A stretch of 42,308 nt of DNA, taken from positions 1-42,308 of the forward strand of contig DMMY01000017.1 of assembly GCA_003452935.1 (NCBI GenBank), given 5' to 3'. The stretch's first letter is position 1. The number at the start of each line of letters is the position of its first letter. The notes under the pieces are model-generated. The model worked only from the letters and a program-made list of their open reading frames with translations. It was not told the origin of the DNA and made no database searches. Below are positions 23,857 through 33,213 of the stretch, in pieces. A program made the translations under genes and the position numbers. The DNA is from Elusimicrobiota bacterium. GTDB lineage: Bacteria > Elusimicrobiota > Elusimicrobia > UBA1565 > UBA9628.

Positions 23857-24267
23857 ATGAAAAGGGGAGCGGGCTTGTGGATAGACCACAGAAAGGCCGT
23901 GATCGTGTTCATCTCGGACGAAGAGCAGGCGCTTGTAGAGATCAGGTCGAACGTCGAGAAACAACTGCGCCCGCTCGGCGGCGAGCGTTCCCAGACCCAG
24001 TACGGACCGCAGCAGGCGCCGGCGGATGACATGCGCGAGACCGTTTTCATGGGGCATCTCGCCGTCTACTTCGAAAAGGTGGTTTCCTGCCTTCGCGAGG
24101 AGCCCGCCATCTTCATATTCGGTCCCGGCGAAGCCAAGGGCGAGCTGAAAAAGCGCCTGGAGAAAGACAAGCTTGGCGGACGCGTCGTCGCCGTGGAGAC
24201 GGCCGACAAGATGACCGACAATCAGATCGCGGCGAAAGTGAGGAAGCAATTCCTGGTCCCGGCATGA
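23857..24267 (+). CDS. Small eRF1/Pelota-like (translational-machinery-type) protein
   Basis: 136 residues. The N-terminal GLWIDHRKAVIVFI, central VYFEKVV, FIFGPGEAKGELKKRL and terminal DKMTDNQIAAKVRKQF match a bacterial family of small proteins resembling domain 3 of eRF1/Pelota, often annotated as translational machinery or host-attachment proteins. Their biochemical role is not established. No catalytic motif is evident. It has its own GGAGG and a probable promoter. It is followed convergently by a PAS kinase gene. Confidence 0.6.
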   Translation: MKRGAGLWIDHRKAVIVFISDEEQALVEIRSNVEKQLRPLGGERSQTQYGPQQAPADDMRETVFMGHLAVYFEKVVSCLREEPAIFIFGPGEAKGELKKRLEKDKLGGRVVAVETADKMTDNQIAAKVRKQFLVPA

Positions 24268-24313
24268 AGACTTGATCCAGGCGGACGGCCGTCAACCTGG
24301 GCGCGGGATTTGT

Positions 24314-26008
24314 TCAGTTCTCCTGCCAGATGGGCAGGCGGAAAGAGAATCGGGAACCCTTGCCGGGCTCGCTCGCTATGTCCAGGCGGGAGCCGTGTTT
24401 TTCCAGGAGCTGATTGACGATCATGAGGCCGACGCCGAAGCCCCGGGCGAGCCCGCGGCTCTTCGGCGTGCGGTAGAATCCCGACTTGATCCGCTCCAAC
24501 TCGTCCTTGGATATTCCGATGCCGTTGTCTTGGACCGAGACCAGAATTTCGGAGGCCGGCTTGCCCTCCGGGTCGACGCTGACGGTGACGGCGCCTCCCG
24601 GGGAGGTGTACTTGATGGCGTTGGTCACCAGGTTGTTGATGATGACGGATAAGCATTCCGGGTCGGCGCGGACCGCTGCCGGCGGCCCGTCCGGGAATCC
24701 CGTTTGGAGGCTGATCCGGAGCTCTTTGGCCTGGGCGAGCGGCCGCAAGGAGACCAAGGCGTTCGATACCACGTCCCTGACGGTCGTGGGCCGGAGATTG
24801 AGCTCGAACTTGCCCGATTCCAGCCTGTGCAGGTTCAGGAAGTTCGTGGTATAGCCCCGCAGATTCTCGATCGACCTCTCCAGGACCTCGCAGGCATGGC
24901 TTCGGGCCCCGTCGGGTGGCGTCGTTTCCTCCCCTTGGATCAGGGTCAGCGCCAGCTTCATGTTGGTCAGCGCATTGGCGTATTCGTGATTGATGAGAGA
25001 GATGAGGCCCGAGCGCATTTTTCCGGCCTCTTGGAGTTGCGTCTGCGCCCGTTTGCTCTCGGTGACATCCCGCGCGACGTGGACGCAGCCGACCACCGCT
25101 CCCCGTTCGTCTTTGATGGATGAGACGGAGATCGAGAAGTCCCCCATCAGGCGCGCTTCATGCGTTTCGACGGCGTGTTCCTTGCCGTCGGCGCAGGTGA
25201 GCGCGTGCGGGCAATAGGGCGGCGGCTGGTCGAGACCATGGAGAACCTCGTGGCATGGCCGGCCGACGCATTGCTCGGGAGGCACGCCGAGACGGTCGGC
25301 CAAGGCCTTGTTGACGCGGGTTATCCGCTGGCGGTTGTCGATGATCGCGATGAGGTCCGGGACCGTGTCGAAGGTCCTCTGCCACTCGGCGTTGGCCCGG
25401 GACGCGGCCTGCTCCGCCAGCCTGCGATCGGTGATGTCCTCCATCGCGATTCGGCATTCCTCGGCCCCGCGGGCGGCCCCGGCCGTGATCCTCACGAAGC
25501 GAGGCGCGGTCCTTGAACCGAGGAGCACCGCCTCGCAACTCTCGGGGCCCGCGCTTGCGAACGTTTTCTTTAGAAACGCCGCGAACACGGGCTGGGATGA
25601 CGGAGCCAGGGATAGGTCCAATCTCCTGCCGACGAGCCGTGAGCGCTCGATCCCCAGCAGGGAGGCGGCGGTGAGGTTGATTTGGCGTATCGTCCCGTCG
25701 CGGCCGATGGTCGCGTAGCCGGTCGGCGCGAAATCGTAGAGGTCGGCGTAGCGCTTGAGCAGCGCCTCGGCCCGCGCGCGGGCCTGGCTGAGTTCCTCGT
25801 TTTGAAGCTCCAGCTCGATCTGATGGACCTGCAATTCGTGTAGGAGCTTGCGCGCCTCGGTTTGCGTCCCGGGCAAGTCGGCCCGGGCGCCGTGGCGCCG
25901 CAGCCGGCTTTCCGCGCGCCGGCGCAACTGCTCGGCTGCCAATGGCGCGGCATGGCGGATCGCGGCGCCATGGGGCGTCTTCGGGCCATCATGAGTTTTT
26001 CGAGTCAC
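24314..26008 (-). CDS. Soluble PAS-PAS histidine kinase
   Basis: 564 residues from a GTG with a GGAGCAGG-like ribosome site. A basic leader and short coiled coil (KLLHELQVHQIELELQNEEL, about 53-72) are followed by two PAS domains (about 80-200 and 205-325). The second has a cysteine in an HALTCADG segment. The H-box is SLINHEYANALTN, unusual in having EYAN where E[LF]RTP is normal, but the His-Glu pair is kept. The ATPase domain has NNLVTNAIKY, DNGIGI and FGVGLMIVN. No receiver is attached and no regulator adjoins it. Its coiled coil and first PAS closely resemble those of the hybrid kinase at 29121-31748, so the two are likely paralogues. Confidence 0.88.
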   Translation of the reverse strand: MTRKTHDGPKTPHGAAIRHAAPLAAEQLRRRAESRLRRHGARADLPGTQTEARKLLHELQVHQIELELQNEELSQARARAEALLKRYADLYDFAPTGYATIGRDGTIRQINLTAASLLGIERSRLVGRRLDLSLAPSSQPVFAAFLKKTFASAGPESCEAVLLGSRTAPRFVRITAGAARGAEECRIAMEDITDRRLAEQAASRANAEWQRTFDTVPDLIAIIDNRQRITRVNKALADRLGVPPEQCVGRPCHEVLHGLDQPPPYCPHALTCADGKEHAVETHEARLMGDFSISVSSIKDERGAVVGCVHVARDVTESKRAQTQLQEAGKMRSGLISLINHEYANALTNMKLALTLIQGEETTPPDGARSHACEVLERSIENLRGYTTNFLNLHRLESGKFELNLRPTTVRDVVSNALVSLRPLAQAKELRISLQTGFPDGPPAAVRADPECLSVIINNLVTNAIKYTSPGGAVTVSVDPEGKPASEILVSVQDNGIGISKDELERIKSGFYRTPKSRGLARGFGVGLMIVNQLLEKHGSRLDIASEPGKGSRFSFRLPIWQEN

Positions 26009-26099
26009 ACCCTGCTCCGTTTAATCTCATGCCCATAATTTAGCCCTGGAATATCAAGCGGCGATCAAATTCGTCGGCACCGGGGAACTGCCCCAAATG

Positions 26100-26105
26100 G
26101 TATAC
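26100..26105 (+). promoter_or_regulatory. Candidate extended -10 upstream of the CheB-CheR-PAS gene
   Basis: TGGTATACT matches an extended -10. A leader of about 58 nt would precede the ATG at 26170. No -35 hexamer is obvious and no strong ribosome site is seen. Confidence 0.35.
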
Positions 26106-26169
26106 TCACGGACGCAATTGAGACCTCGCCGTTAAGGCGCCGGCCGAATGCCCGCTCAGAACCCGCAAA

Positions 26170-29124
26170 ATGAAGAATCGTGATATGCCCGAGACCGGCT
26201 CCCGGAGAGACAAGCGTCCCGCGGTCGCGGCGCCGCTTAAGGACCGGCGCTTCCCCATCGTGGGCATCGGCGCTTCGGCCGGAGGGCTGGAGGCCCTGGA
26301 GAAGTTCATCAAGCATGTCCCGCAGCGCAGCGGCATGGCCTTCGTCATCATCCAGCACCTCGATCCCACGCATAAAGGCATCATGCCCGAACTCCTCCAG
26401 CGGGCCACCTCCATGGCTGTTATTCAGGTCACGGATCGCCTGAGGATCAAGCCGGACCGCGTCTACGTCATCCCGCCCAATAAGGACATGTCCATTTTGC
26501 ACGGGGTTCTTCATCTCATGGCTCCGGAGGCCCCCCGCGGGCTGCGCCTGCCCATAGACTTCTTCTTCCGGGCCCTGGCGCAGGACCAGCGGCAACGCAG
26601 CGTCGGCGTCATCCTCTCGGGCATGGGCACCGACGGCACCCTGGGCCTCAAGGCTGTCAAGGAACATGAGGGAGTGGTTATCGTTCAGGAGCCTGCCTCG
26701 GCCAAATTCGACGGCATGCCGCGCAGCGCCATCGAGACGGGCTTGGCCGACATCGTGGGCCTGCCCGAGGAACTGCCCGAGAAGATCATCGCCTATTTCC
26801 GGCGCGCTCCCGCCGCGGTCCGGGTCAAGCCCTTCCTCGAGGAAAAGAACCAGAGCGCCCTGGAGAAGGTCGCGATACTCCTGCGTTCCTCCACTGGACA
26901 CGACTTCTCCCTTTATAAGAAGAGCATGGTGTATCGCCGCATCGAGCGGCGCATGAGCATCCACCAGATCGACGGCATCGACGCCTATGTCCAGTACCTG
27001 CGCAAGAATCCCGTCGAGCTGAAAATCCTCTTCAAGGAGATGATGATCGGCGTGACGAGCTTTTTTCGCGATCCGGCGTCGTGGGAGCGGCTGCGCGACC
27101 AGGCGCTGCCGGCGCTGCTGGCCAGCCGCGCCGCCGGCCAGCCGCTGCGGGCCTGGACCGCGGCCTGCTCCACGGGAGAGGAGGCCTATTCCCTGGCCAT
27201 CGTGTTCAAGGAGGCCTTGCAGCGGCTCAGGCCCAAGGCAGCTGCCCTTCTGCACATCTTCGCCACGGACCTCGACGCCGACGCGATCGACAAGGCCCGC
27301 CAGGGCGTTTTCCCCGCCAACATCGCGGCCGACGTGTCGCCGGAGCGCCTGTCCCGGTTTTTCGTCAAGCAGGGAGACGGCTACCGGGTTTCCAATGAGA
27401 TCCGGGAGATGGTGGTCTTCGCCCAGCAGAACATCATCATGGAGCCGCCGTTTACCAAGCTGGACATCCTCTCCTGCCGCAACCTGCTCATCTACCTGGA
27501 TGCCGAACTGCAGAAAAAACTTCTGCCCTTGTTCCACTACAGCCTCAATCCCGGCGGCATCCTGTTCTTGGGCAACGCCGAGACCATCGGAAGTTTCGAG
27601 ACTCTCTTCGCTCCCTTTGACCTCAAGTCGCGCCTGTATGCGCGGCGCGAGTGGATCAGCCGCGCCGCGCAGGTGGACTTTCCGGTCTCCTCCCCAGCCG
27701 TGCCGGCGGCGGCCAAGGCGCAGGCGTCCAGACCGGCGGCCAATCTTCAGTCGCTGATGGAGCAGCTGCTCCTGCAGCGCTACTGCCCGGCCGCCGTCGT
27801 GGTCAACGACCTGGGAGACATCCTCTATATCAGCGGACGCACGGGCAAGTATTTGGAGCCCGCGGCAGGCAAGGCGAACTGGAACGTTTTCGTCATGGCG
27901 CGCGAGGGCATCCGTTACGAGCTGGCCGCCGCTTTCAAGAAGGCGACCCGCCAGGGCGGCGCGGTCACGGTCAAGAACGTGAAATTGGGCGGCGGCGCGC
28001 CGCGCGTGGATATCACCGTCCAGAGTCTCTCCGAGCCGGCCGCCTTGCGGGGGATGATCCTGGTCGTCTTCTCGGACGTTTCCCCCTCCTCTGAAAAGAA
28101 GGGCTCGGAGCCGGCCCGGCCTCCCGCTGCGCGCGGCGCGCGGCTCGATGAGCTGGAAGGGGAATTGGCCAGGGCGCGCGACGAGCTTCAGACCACTCGC
28201 GAGGAGATGCAGACCTCCCAAGAGGAACTCAAATCCGCCAACGAGGAGATGCAGTCGACCAACGAGGAGCTCCAGTCGACCAACGAGGAACTGACCACCT
28301 CCAAGGAGGAACTGCAATCCTTGAATGAGGAACTCCACACGGTCAACGCCGAGATGCAGCTCAAGCTCGACGAACTCTCCCGGACGAACAACGACATGCA
28401 GAACCTGCTCAACAGCACGGACATCGCCACCGTGTTCCTGGACAACGACCTGCGCATCCGGCGCTTCACCCCCCAGGCCACCAAGATCATCAGGCTGATT
28501 CCCGGCGACGTGGGCCGGCCTTTTTCGGACATATCCCGCGACTTGATCTATCCCCGGCTCAACGATGACGCGCGCGAGGTCCTGCGCACCCTCGTATCAT
28601 CGGAGAAGCAGATTTCCAGCGCGAAGGGGCGTTGGTTCCAGGTCCGCATCACGCCCTATCGCACGGAGGAAAACCGGATCGACGGGGTCGCCATCACCTT
28701 CATCGACATCACGGTGACCAAGGCGCTGGAGGCGGACTTGAGGGAGCGCGAATCCCAGGTTCTCAATTTTCTCGAGTCCCTGCCGCTGCTGGTTTGGACC
28801 TGCCGTCCGGACGGGGCCTGCGACTACCTCTGCGGCAAGTGGATGGAGTTCACCGGCGTCGCGCAGCCGCAGCTTCTCGGGTACGGCTGGCTCAACCAGC
28901 TCCACCCGGCTGACCGCGGCCGGTTCAAGACGCTGTGGGAAGATTCCGTCGCGGCCGGCGCGGCCGTCGCGGGCGAGTTCCGGCTTCGCCGCCAGGACGG
29001 CGCGCACCGGCTGTTCAAGGCGCAAATATCGCCTGTCCGGGACGCCCAGGGCGCGATCGTGAAATGGTACGGTTGCGCCATAGCCGAGGGCGGCGGCGGC
29101 GGGACCGAGGCGGCCGGATCGTGA
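26170..29124 (+). CDS. CheB-CheR-PAS-PAS protein without kinase domain
   Basis: 984 residues. The CheB domain triad is intact: S36 (GIGASAGG), H63 (QHLDP) and D155 (GTDGTLG). The CheR domain (about 240-490) has the SAM-binding motif ACSTGEEAYS in canonical form, followed by FATDLDADAI and DILSCRNLLIYL. A long Asn-Glu-Glu coiled coil (about 660-745, repeats such as ANEEMQSTNEELQSTNEEL) leads to two PAS domains (about 750-855 and 865-975). Unlike the 17705-21040 protein it ends without HisKA/HATPase. Its stop overlaps the GTG of the hybrid kinase (GTGA), so the kinase half is supplied by the next gene. Methyl-accepting targets are not encoded nearby. Confidence 0.9.
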   Translation: MKNRDMPETGSRRDKRPAVAAPLKDRRFPIVGIGASAGGLEALEKFIKHVPQRSGMAFVIIQHLDPTHKGIMPELLQRATSMAVIQVTDRLRIKPDRVYVIPPNKDMSILHGVLHLMAPEAPRGLRLPIDFFFRALAQDQRQRSVGVILSGMGTDGTLGLKAVKEHEGVVIVQEPASAKFDGMPRSAIETGLADIVGLPEELPEKIIAYFRRAPAAVRVKPFLEEKNQSALEKVAILLRSSTGHDFSLYKKSMVYRRIERRMSIHQIDGIDAYVQYLRKNPVELKILFKEMMIGVTSFFRDPASWERLRDQALPALLASRAAGQPLRAWTAACSTGEEAYSLAIVFKEALQRLRPKAAALLHIFATDLDADAIDKARQGVFPANIAADVSPERLSRFFVKQGDGYRVSNEIREMVVFAQQNIIMEPPFTKLDILSCRNLLIYLDAELQKKLLPLFHYSLNPGGILFLGNAETIGSFETLFAPFDLKSRLYARREWISRAAQVDFPVSSPAVPAAAKAQASRPAANLQSLMEQLLLQRYCPAAVVVNDLGDILYISGRTGKYLEPAAGKANWNVFVMAREGIRYELAAAFKKATRQGGAVTVKNVKLGGGAPRVDITVQSLSEPAALRGMILVVFSDVSPSSEKKGSEPARPPAARGARLDELEGELARARDELQTTREEMQTSQEELKSANEEMQSTNEELQSTNEELTTSKEELQSLNEELHTVNAEMQLKLDELSRTNNDMQNLLNSTDIATVFLDNDLRIRRFTPQATKIIRLIPGDVGRPFSDISRDLIYPRLNDDAREVLRTLVSSEKQISSAKGRWFQVRITPYRTEENRIDGVAITFIDITVTKALEADLRERESQVLNFLESLPLLVWTCRPDGACDYLCGKWMEFTGVAQPQLLGYGWLNQLHPADRGRFKTLWEDSVAAGAAVAGEFRLRRQDGAHRLFKAQISPVRDAQGAIVKWYGCAIAEGGGGGTEAAGS

Positions 29125-31748
29125 ATAATCGCGCGGATAAGGCGGCCGACGCGGCCTCCGGCGTTGACGCGCGCCGGCTCATGCACGAGCTCCAGGTCCA
29201 CCAGATCGAACTGGAGTCGCAGAATGAAGAGCTTCGGCAGGCGCGAGACCAAGCCGAGACGCTGCTGGCCAGGTACACGGATCTCTACGATTTCGCGCCG
29301 ACCGGCTATGTGACCCTCGACCGCGCCGGGACCATACTTCAGATCAACCTCGCCGGAGCTTCCTGGCTGGGACTGGGGCGTTCGGACCTCATCGGCAGAC
29401 CCTGGGCCCTGTTCCTGGCTCCGCAATCTCGCCCCGGCTTCACGGCGTTCCTGGAGGATACGTTCTCTGGCTCCGGCCGCTCCATTTGCGCGTTGGAACC
29501 CCTGCAGACGGCGGACGGGCGCCGCTATATAACCATCGAGGCCGGGGCCTTAAGCGGCGCGCAAGAGTGCCGCCTCTCCATATCTGATTGCACCCAGAGG
29601 AAGAAGGCCGAAGAGAGATTGGCTTGGCTGGCCACCTTCCCCGAACTCAATCCGAACTCGGTCATCGAGGTGGATCTGGCTGGCGGCATCCAATACATAA
29701 ATCCAGCCGCGCGATCCTGCTTCCCCGATCTGCCGGCTCGCGGGTTGGGGCATCCGTGGCTGGCCGGCTTGAAGGCTATTCTGGACGATTTTAAAGCCGG
29801 CAAGGCGGCGGCTGTCCGGCGCGAAGCGGAGGCCGGCGGATGCTGGTACCTCCAGTCGATATTGCACGTTGCCGGGACCGGGACGGCGCGCATTTATGGG
29901 GTCGATATCTCCGAGCGCAAGAGGCAAGAGACCGAGCTGGCCAAGCTCAGCCGGGTCAGGGAGGCGCTCCACCGAAGCGGCCAGGCGCTTATCCACGCCG
30001 ACGATGAAGCGCAATTCCTGACCGAAGCCTGCCGGATCATCGTGGAGATATGCGGCCATGCCATGGCTTGGATAGGCTTCGCGCAAGACGACGAGGGCAA
30101 GACCATCCGACCGGTCGCGCATGCGGGCTGCGAGGACGGGTATCTCCAGACCTTGGGTCTCACCTGGGCCGAAACGGAGCGCGGCTTGGGCCCCGGGGGC
30201 GCGGCCATCCGCACCGGAAAACCCGCGTTATGCCGCCATGCGACGAGTGACCCGAAATTCGCGCCCTGGCGCGCGGAGGCCATGCGCCGGGGCTACCAGT
30301 CGTTTCTCGTCTTGCCCCTGTTGCGCGATAGCGGGGCCTTCGGCGAGCTGACGGTCTGCTCTTGTCTGCCGGACGCGTTCACTCAAGAAGAAGTGGAGAT
30401 GCTGGCCCAGCTGGCCGACGACGTCGCCTACGGCATCTCGACTTTGCGCCTGCGGGAGGCCCACGCCCAAGCGCAGAAGGTTCTGCGTCAAGCTCATGAG
30501 GAATTGGAAATCAGAGTCGCGCAGCGCACCAAAGAGCTCCAGGAAACCAATGCCGAGCTGCGCAAACAGATCGACGAGAAGGCGGAACTCGGCGTCAAGT
30601 TCCGCCATTCCCAGAAGATGGAGGCCATCGGCATGCTGGCTGGAGGCATCGCCCACGATTTCAACAACGTCCTGACCACGATAGTCGGCTACAATTATTT
30701 CTTGACGGAAGGTCTCGGGGCGGGGCATCCCCTGCGTGCTTTCTGCCTGGATATCCGACGCAGCGCGGAAATGGCGGCCTCTCTGACCCATCAGCTTCTG
30801 GCGCTGGGACGCCATCAGGTGGTGCAGCCGCGAGTCATCGACCCGAACAGCGTGCTTTTGGCCATGGCCAAGATGCTGCGCCGCCTCGTGGGCGAGAATA
30901 TCGAGGTCGTGCTGGCCGCGCATCCCTCGGTATGGCCCGTCTATATGGACAGCGGGCAATTGGAACAGGTTTTTTTGAACCTGGCGGTCAATGCCCGCGA
31001 CGCCATGCCCAGGGGCGGCCGGCTTGCCTTGACCACGAAGAACGTGTTCGTGAGGAAAAATCAAGTTCTTGGCCCCATGGCAGGACTGCCTGTTGGGCGC
31101 TACGTCTGCCTGGAGGTCCGCGACACGGGCGTGGGCATGGATAAGCCGACCCAGGCGCGGATTTTCGAGCCGTTCTTCACCACCAAGGAGATCGGACGAG
31201 GCACGGGTCTGGGCTTGTGCACGGTCAAGGGAATCGTCGAACAGTACCGAGGGAGCATAACGATCTCAAGCGAGCCCGGCAAGGGCAGCTTGTTCCGCAT
31301 CCATTTTCCCGTCGCCCCCGGGGGCGCCAAAGCCATGGTGCCCGGCGATAGCGACAAGAGCCGCGGCGAAGGCGGCGATGAGGCCGTGCTTCTAGTCGAG
31401 GATAACGACGCGTTGCGGGCCATCATCAAGCAAGTCCTGCAAGAGAAAGGCTACCGGGTCAGCTTCGCGCGCAGCGCCGAGGAGGCCGTGGCGCATTGCG
31501 ACGACGGCAAGGCGAGCGTCGACGTCCTGCTGACGGACGTGGTCCTGCCGGATATGGACGGGCTGCAGTTGGCCAAGCTCCTGGAGAAGAGCCGGCCCGG
31601 GTTGAAGGTCATCTATATGTCCGGTTATGTCGGCAACGCCCTCAACATGCTGGTGGAGCGCCCGGACGCCATACTCTTGGAGAAGCCTTTTTCCCCGGAG
31701 AAGCTGCTTAAGACCCTGCGCGGGCTTTTGAAAACCGCGACGGGATGA
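29121..31748 (+). CDS. Hybrid histidine kinase: PAS-PAS-GAF-HisKA-HATPase-REC
   Basis: 875 residues from the GTG at 29121, which overlaps the preceding stop by 4 nt; longer upstream frames lie inside the CheB-CheR gene. It starts with the LMHELQVHQIEL coiled coil and PAS (about 20-150) also seen in the 24314-26008 kinase. A second PAS-like domain (about 165-265) and a GAF domain (about 275-430) follow. After a coiled coil come the H-box GIAHDFNNVL (H about 512), the ATPase boxes NLAVNARDAM, DTGVGM and GTGLGL, and a C-terminal receiver (about 750-870) with D in TDVVLPDMDG and K in EKPF. No membrane helix. The 4-nt overlap indicates a stoichiometric complex with the CheB-CheR-PAS protein. Confidence 0.92.
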   Translation: MNNRADKAADAASGVDARRLMHELQVHQIELESQNEELRQARDQAETLLARYTDLYDFAPTGYVTLDRAGTILQINLAGASWLGLGRSDLIGRPWALFLAPQSRPGFTAFLEDTFSGSGRSICALEPLQTADGRRYITIEAGALSGAQECRLSISDCTQRKKAEERLAWLATFPELNPNSVIEVDLAGGIQYINPAARSCFPDLPARGLGHPWLAGLKAILDDFKAGKAAAVRREAEAGGCWYLQSILHVAGTGTARIYGVDISERKRQETELAKLSRVREALHRSGQALIHADDEAQFLTEACRIIVEICGHAMAWIGFAQDDEGKTIRPVAHAGCEDGYLQTLGLTWAETERGLGPGGAAIRTGKPALCRHATSDPKFAPWRAEAMRRGYQSFLVLPLLRDSGAFGELTVCSCLPDAFTQEEVEMLAQLADDVAYGISTLRLREAHAQAQKVLRQAHEELEIRVAQRTKELQETNAELRKQIDEKAELGVKFRHSQKMEAIGMLAGGIAHDFNNVLTTIVGYNYFLTEGLGAGHPLRAFCLDIRRSAEMAASLTHQLLALGRHQVVQPRVIDPNSVLLAMAKMLRRLVGENIEVVLAAHPSVWPVYMDSGQLEQVFLNLAVNARDAMPRGGRLALTTKNVFVRKNQVLGPMAGLPVGRYVCLEVRDTGVGMDKPTQARIFEPFFTTKEIGRGTGLGLCTVKGIVEQYRGSITISSEPGKGSLFRIHFPVAPGGAKAMVPGDSDKSRGEGGDEAVLLVEDNDALRAIIKQVLQEKGYRVSFARSAEEAVAHCDDGKASVDVLLTDVVLPDMDGLQLAKLLEKSRPGLKVIYMSGYVGNALNMLVERPDAILLEKPFSPEKLLKTLRGLLKTATG

Positions 31749-31758
31749 ATCGGGCCGG

Positions 31759-31971
31759 CTATTTTCCCCTGGCCGGAGGCATGGCCGCGGGGCCCGCTTC
31801 CACGGGCGGCGGCATGCGCATGGAGCCGCACATGTGCGGGCCGCCGCAGCGGCTTCCCTTCAAATATCCGATGATGCCGCCGATCAGGAAAACGAGGATG
31901 ATGATCAGGGCTTTTCCGCAACAGCAGCCGCACTTCTTCACGTCTTCCGGCTTGCATTCTTGGTTTTCCAT
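31759..31971 (-). CDS. Cysteine-rich mini membrane protein, unknown
   Basis: 70 residues. The cysteine cluster KKCGCCCGK (about 13-20) stands directly before one predicted membrane helix (ALIIILVFLIGGIIGYL, about 21-37). After it come two further cysteines and a Met/Pro-rich tail. The cysteines on both sides could bind metal or be acylated, but nothing proves either. A strong AAAGGGGGA ribosome site precedes the ATG. It is convergent with the hybrid kinase, 10 nt between stops, with no visible terminator. Confidence 0.6.
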   Translation of the reverse strand: MENQECKPEDVKKCGCCCGKALIIILVFLIGGIIGYLKGSRCGGPHMCGSMRMPPPVEAGPAAMPPARGK

Positions 31972-32066
31972 GAATAAATCCCCCTTTCCGATCTTGGTTG
32001 AAATGATACCAAAATCGGCGGCGCGCGAAGCGTCCGATCCGGCCTATTTCAATGCCATGCTCCTTC

Positions 32067-32948
32067 CTAGACTCCCCGGCCGACCGCCGTGAACTGCGGC
32101 TTGGCCCATTCGGCGTTGGCCAGCACCTCGGCGAACGTCGTGGCGATGATGCCGTAGGTCTGCTCGAGGAGCCTGATGTCGACGTTGTAGCCCACGTCGT
32201 TGAACCACTTGTACATCAAGGCCATGTCGCGGCCCACCATCTTCTCCGCCTGGTCCTCCGGAATCTGCTGGAAGATCACCTCCTGGCGCATGCTCTTGGA
32301 GAGCATTTCCGCCGCCTGCGGAAAGGTCAGGATATCCCCCGCCAGCTCGATCTCGGCTCCCAGGAATTTCTCGGGCTGCGAGAAGGCCGCGGCCGCGTAG
32401 TCCCCGATGTCCCGCAGCGCGATCATGTGCAGCTTGGTCTGCGGCTTCATGGGCGCGGTGAGCGCGCCCCTCCGGATGGCGGGCAGCAACCACGTCCCGA
32501 AGTTTTCCATGAACCACACCGGCCGCAGGATCGTGTAGGGTAATCCCAGCTTCTTGATGTGCTGCTCGATGCGGTACTTGGTCTCGAAGTGCGGGATGCC
32601 CGTGCTGCGCGTCGCGCCGCCCACCGAGGTGTAGACGAATTGCCTGATTCCGGCCGCCTTGGCTACGTCTGCGAGCATGCAGCCTTGCGCCACCTCCGTC
32701 TCCATGCCGCCCTCGAACGGAGTCGACATCGCGAAGACTCCGTCGGCTCCTTGAATGGCGGCCTCCACGCTGGCCCGGTGGCTGAAGTCCCCGCGAACGA
32801 CTTGGGCTCCGGCGCCGACCAAGGCCAACGCCTTTTCCGTCTTGCGCGTCAGGGCGCGGACCTTCTGCCCGCGCCGCAGCAAGGCCAGGGCCACGGCCCC
32901 GCCCTGCTTTCCCGTCGCGCCCGTCACCAGTATGGTCCTCTGTGCCAT
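32067..32948 (-). CDS. NmrA-like NAD(P)-binding protein
   Basis: 293 residues from the ATG at 32948, which has GGAGAA 6 nt upstream. The N-terminal Rossmann motif is TGATGKQGG, followed by ALTRKTEK, VVRGDFSH, GADGVFAMSTPF and YTSVGGATRSTGIPHFETKYRIE. This is the atypical short-chain dehydrogenase pattern of NmrA/HSCARG-type proteins. The catalytic YxxxK of true SDRs is replaced by a ETKYRIE-like segment, so it is more likely a redox sensor or an oxidoreductase with unusual chemistry. No operon partner. Confidence 0.85.
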   Translation of the reverse strand: MAQRTILVTGATGKQGGAVALALLRRGQKVRALTRKTEKALALVGAGAQVVRGDFSHRASVEAAIQGADGVFAMSTPFEGGMETEVAQGCMLADVAKAAGIRQFVYTSVGGATRSTGIPHFETKYRIEQHIKKLGLPYTILRPVWFMENFGTWLLPAIRRGALTAPMKPQTKLHMIALRDIGDYAAAAFSQPEKFLGAEIELAGDILTFPQAAEMLSKSMRQEVIFQQIPEDQAEKMVGRDMALMYKWFNDVGYNVDIRLLEQTYGIIATTFAEVLANAEWAKPQFTAVGRGV

Positions 32949-33015
32949 GATAGTTCTCCTCTTGGGCCTGCATCCTGAAAATAGGTTAGCCGGCCGGCAT
33001 AAAGAAAAGGTCAAG

Positions 33016-33119
33016 CCTCTGCCGGGCACAAGAGCAGAGGAAGCCGCTGCGGGCGGGTTCCGTTCCTGGCCAGGAAGAGTCCGAACCTGCGGCGTTGGGG
33101 ATGGGACCTTGGACCTGAC
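33016..33119. other. Structured intergenic region with several inverted repeats
   Basis: Within the 265-nt divergent spacer, CCTCTGC (33016-33022) pairs with GCAGAGG (33034-33040). GGTTC (33056-33060) pairs with GAACC (33083-33087) around a 14-nt palindrome TTCCTGGCCAGGAA (33063-33076). GTCAGGTC appears on the minus strand at 33112-33119. No known riboswitch or RNA family was recognised. It may be a leader, an unknown RNA or a repeat remnant. Confidence 0.3.
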
Positions 33120-33213
33120 TTACGTTTAGTACTTGTGGCCTGCGGGAGAGGGCCATTCGGCTCTGGCGGTTGGAGAGTGCGCAGCTTACCATATCCGTAG
33201 CGAGGTGAGATTT

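Noticed and set aside
26065..28338. A 757-residue open frame antisense to the CheB-CheR-PAS gene
   Set aside because: It mirrors a protein with clear domains on the other strand, has no ribosome site, and is rich in the residues expected from the complement of GC-rich codons.
28188..28390. Short tandem DNA repeat in the CheB-CheR-PAS gene
   Set aside because: It encodes the Asn-Glu-Glu coiled coil that is standard for this protein family.
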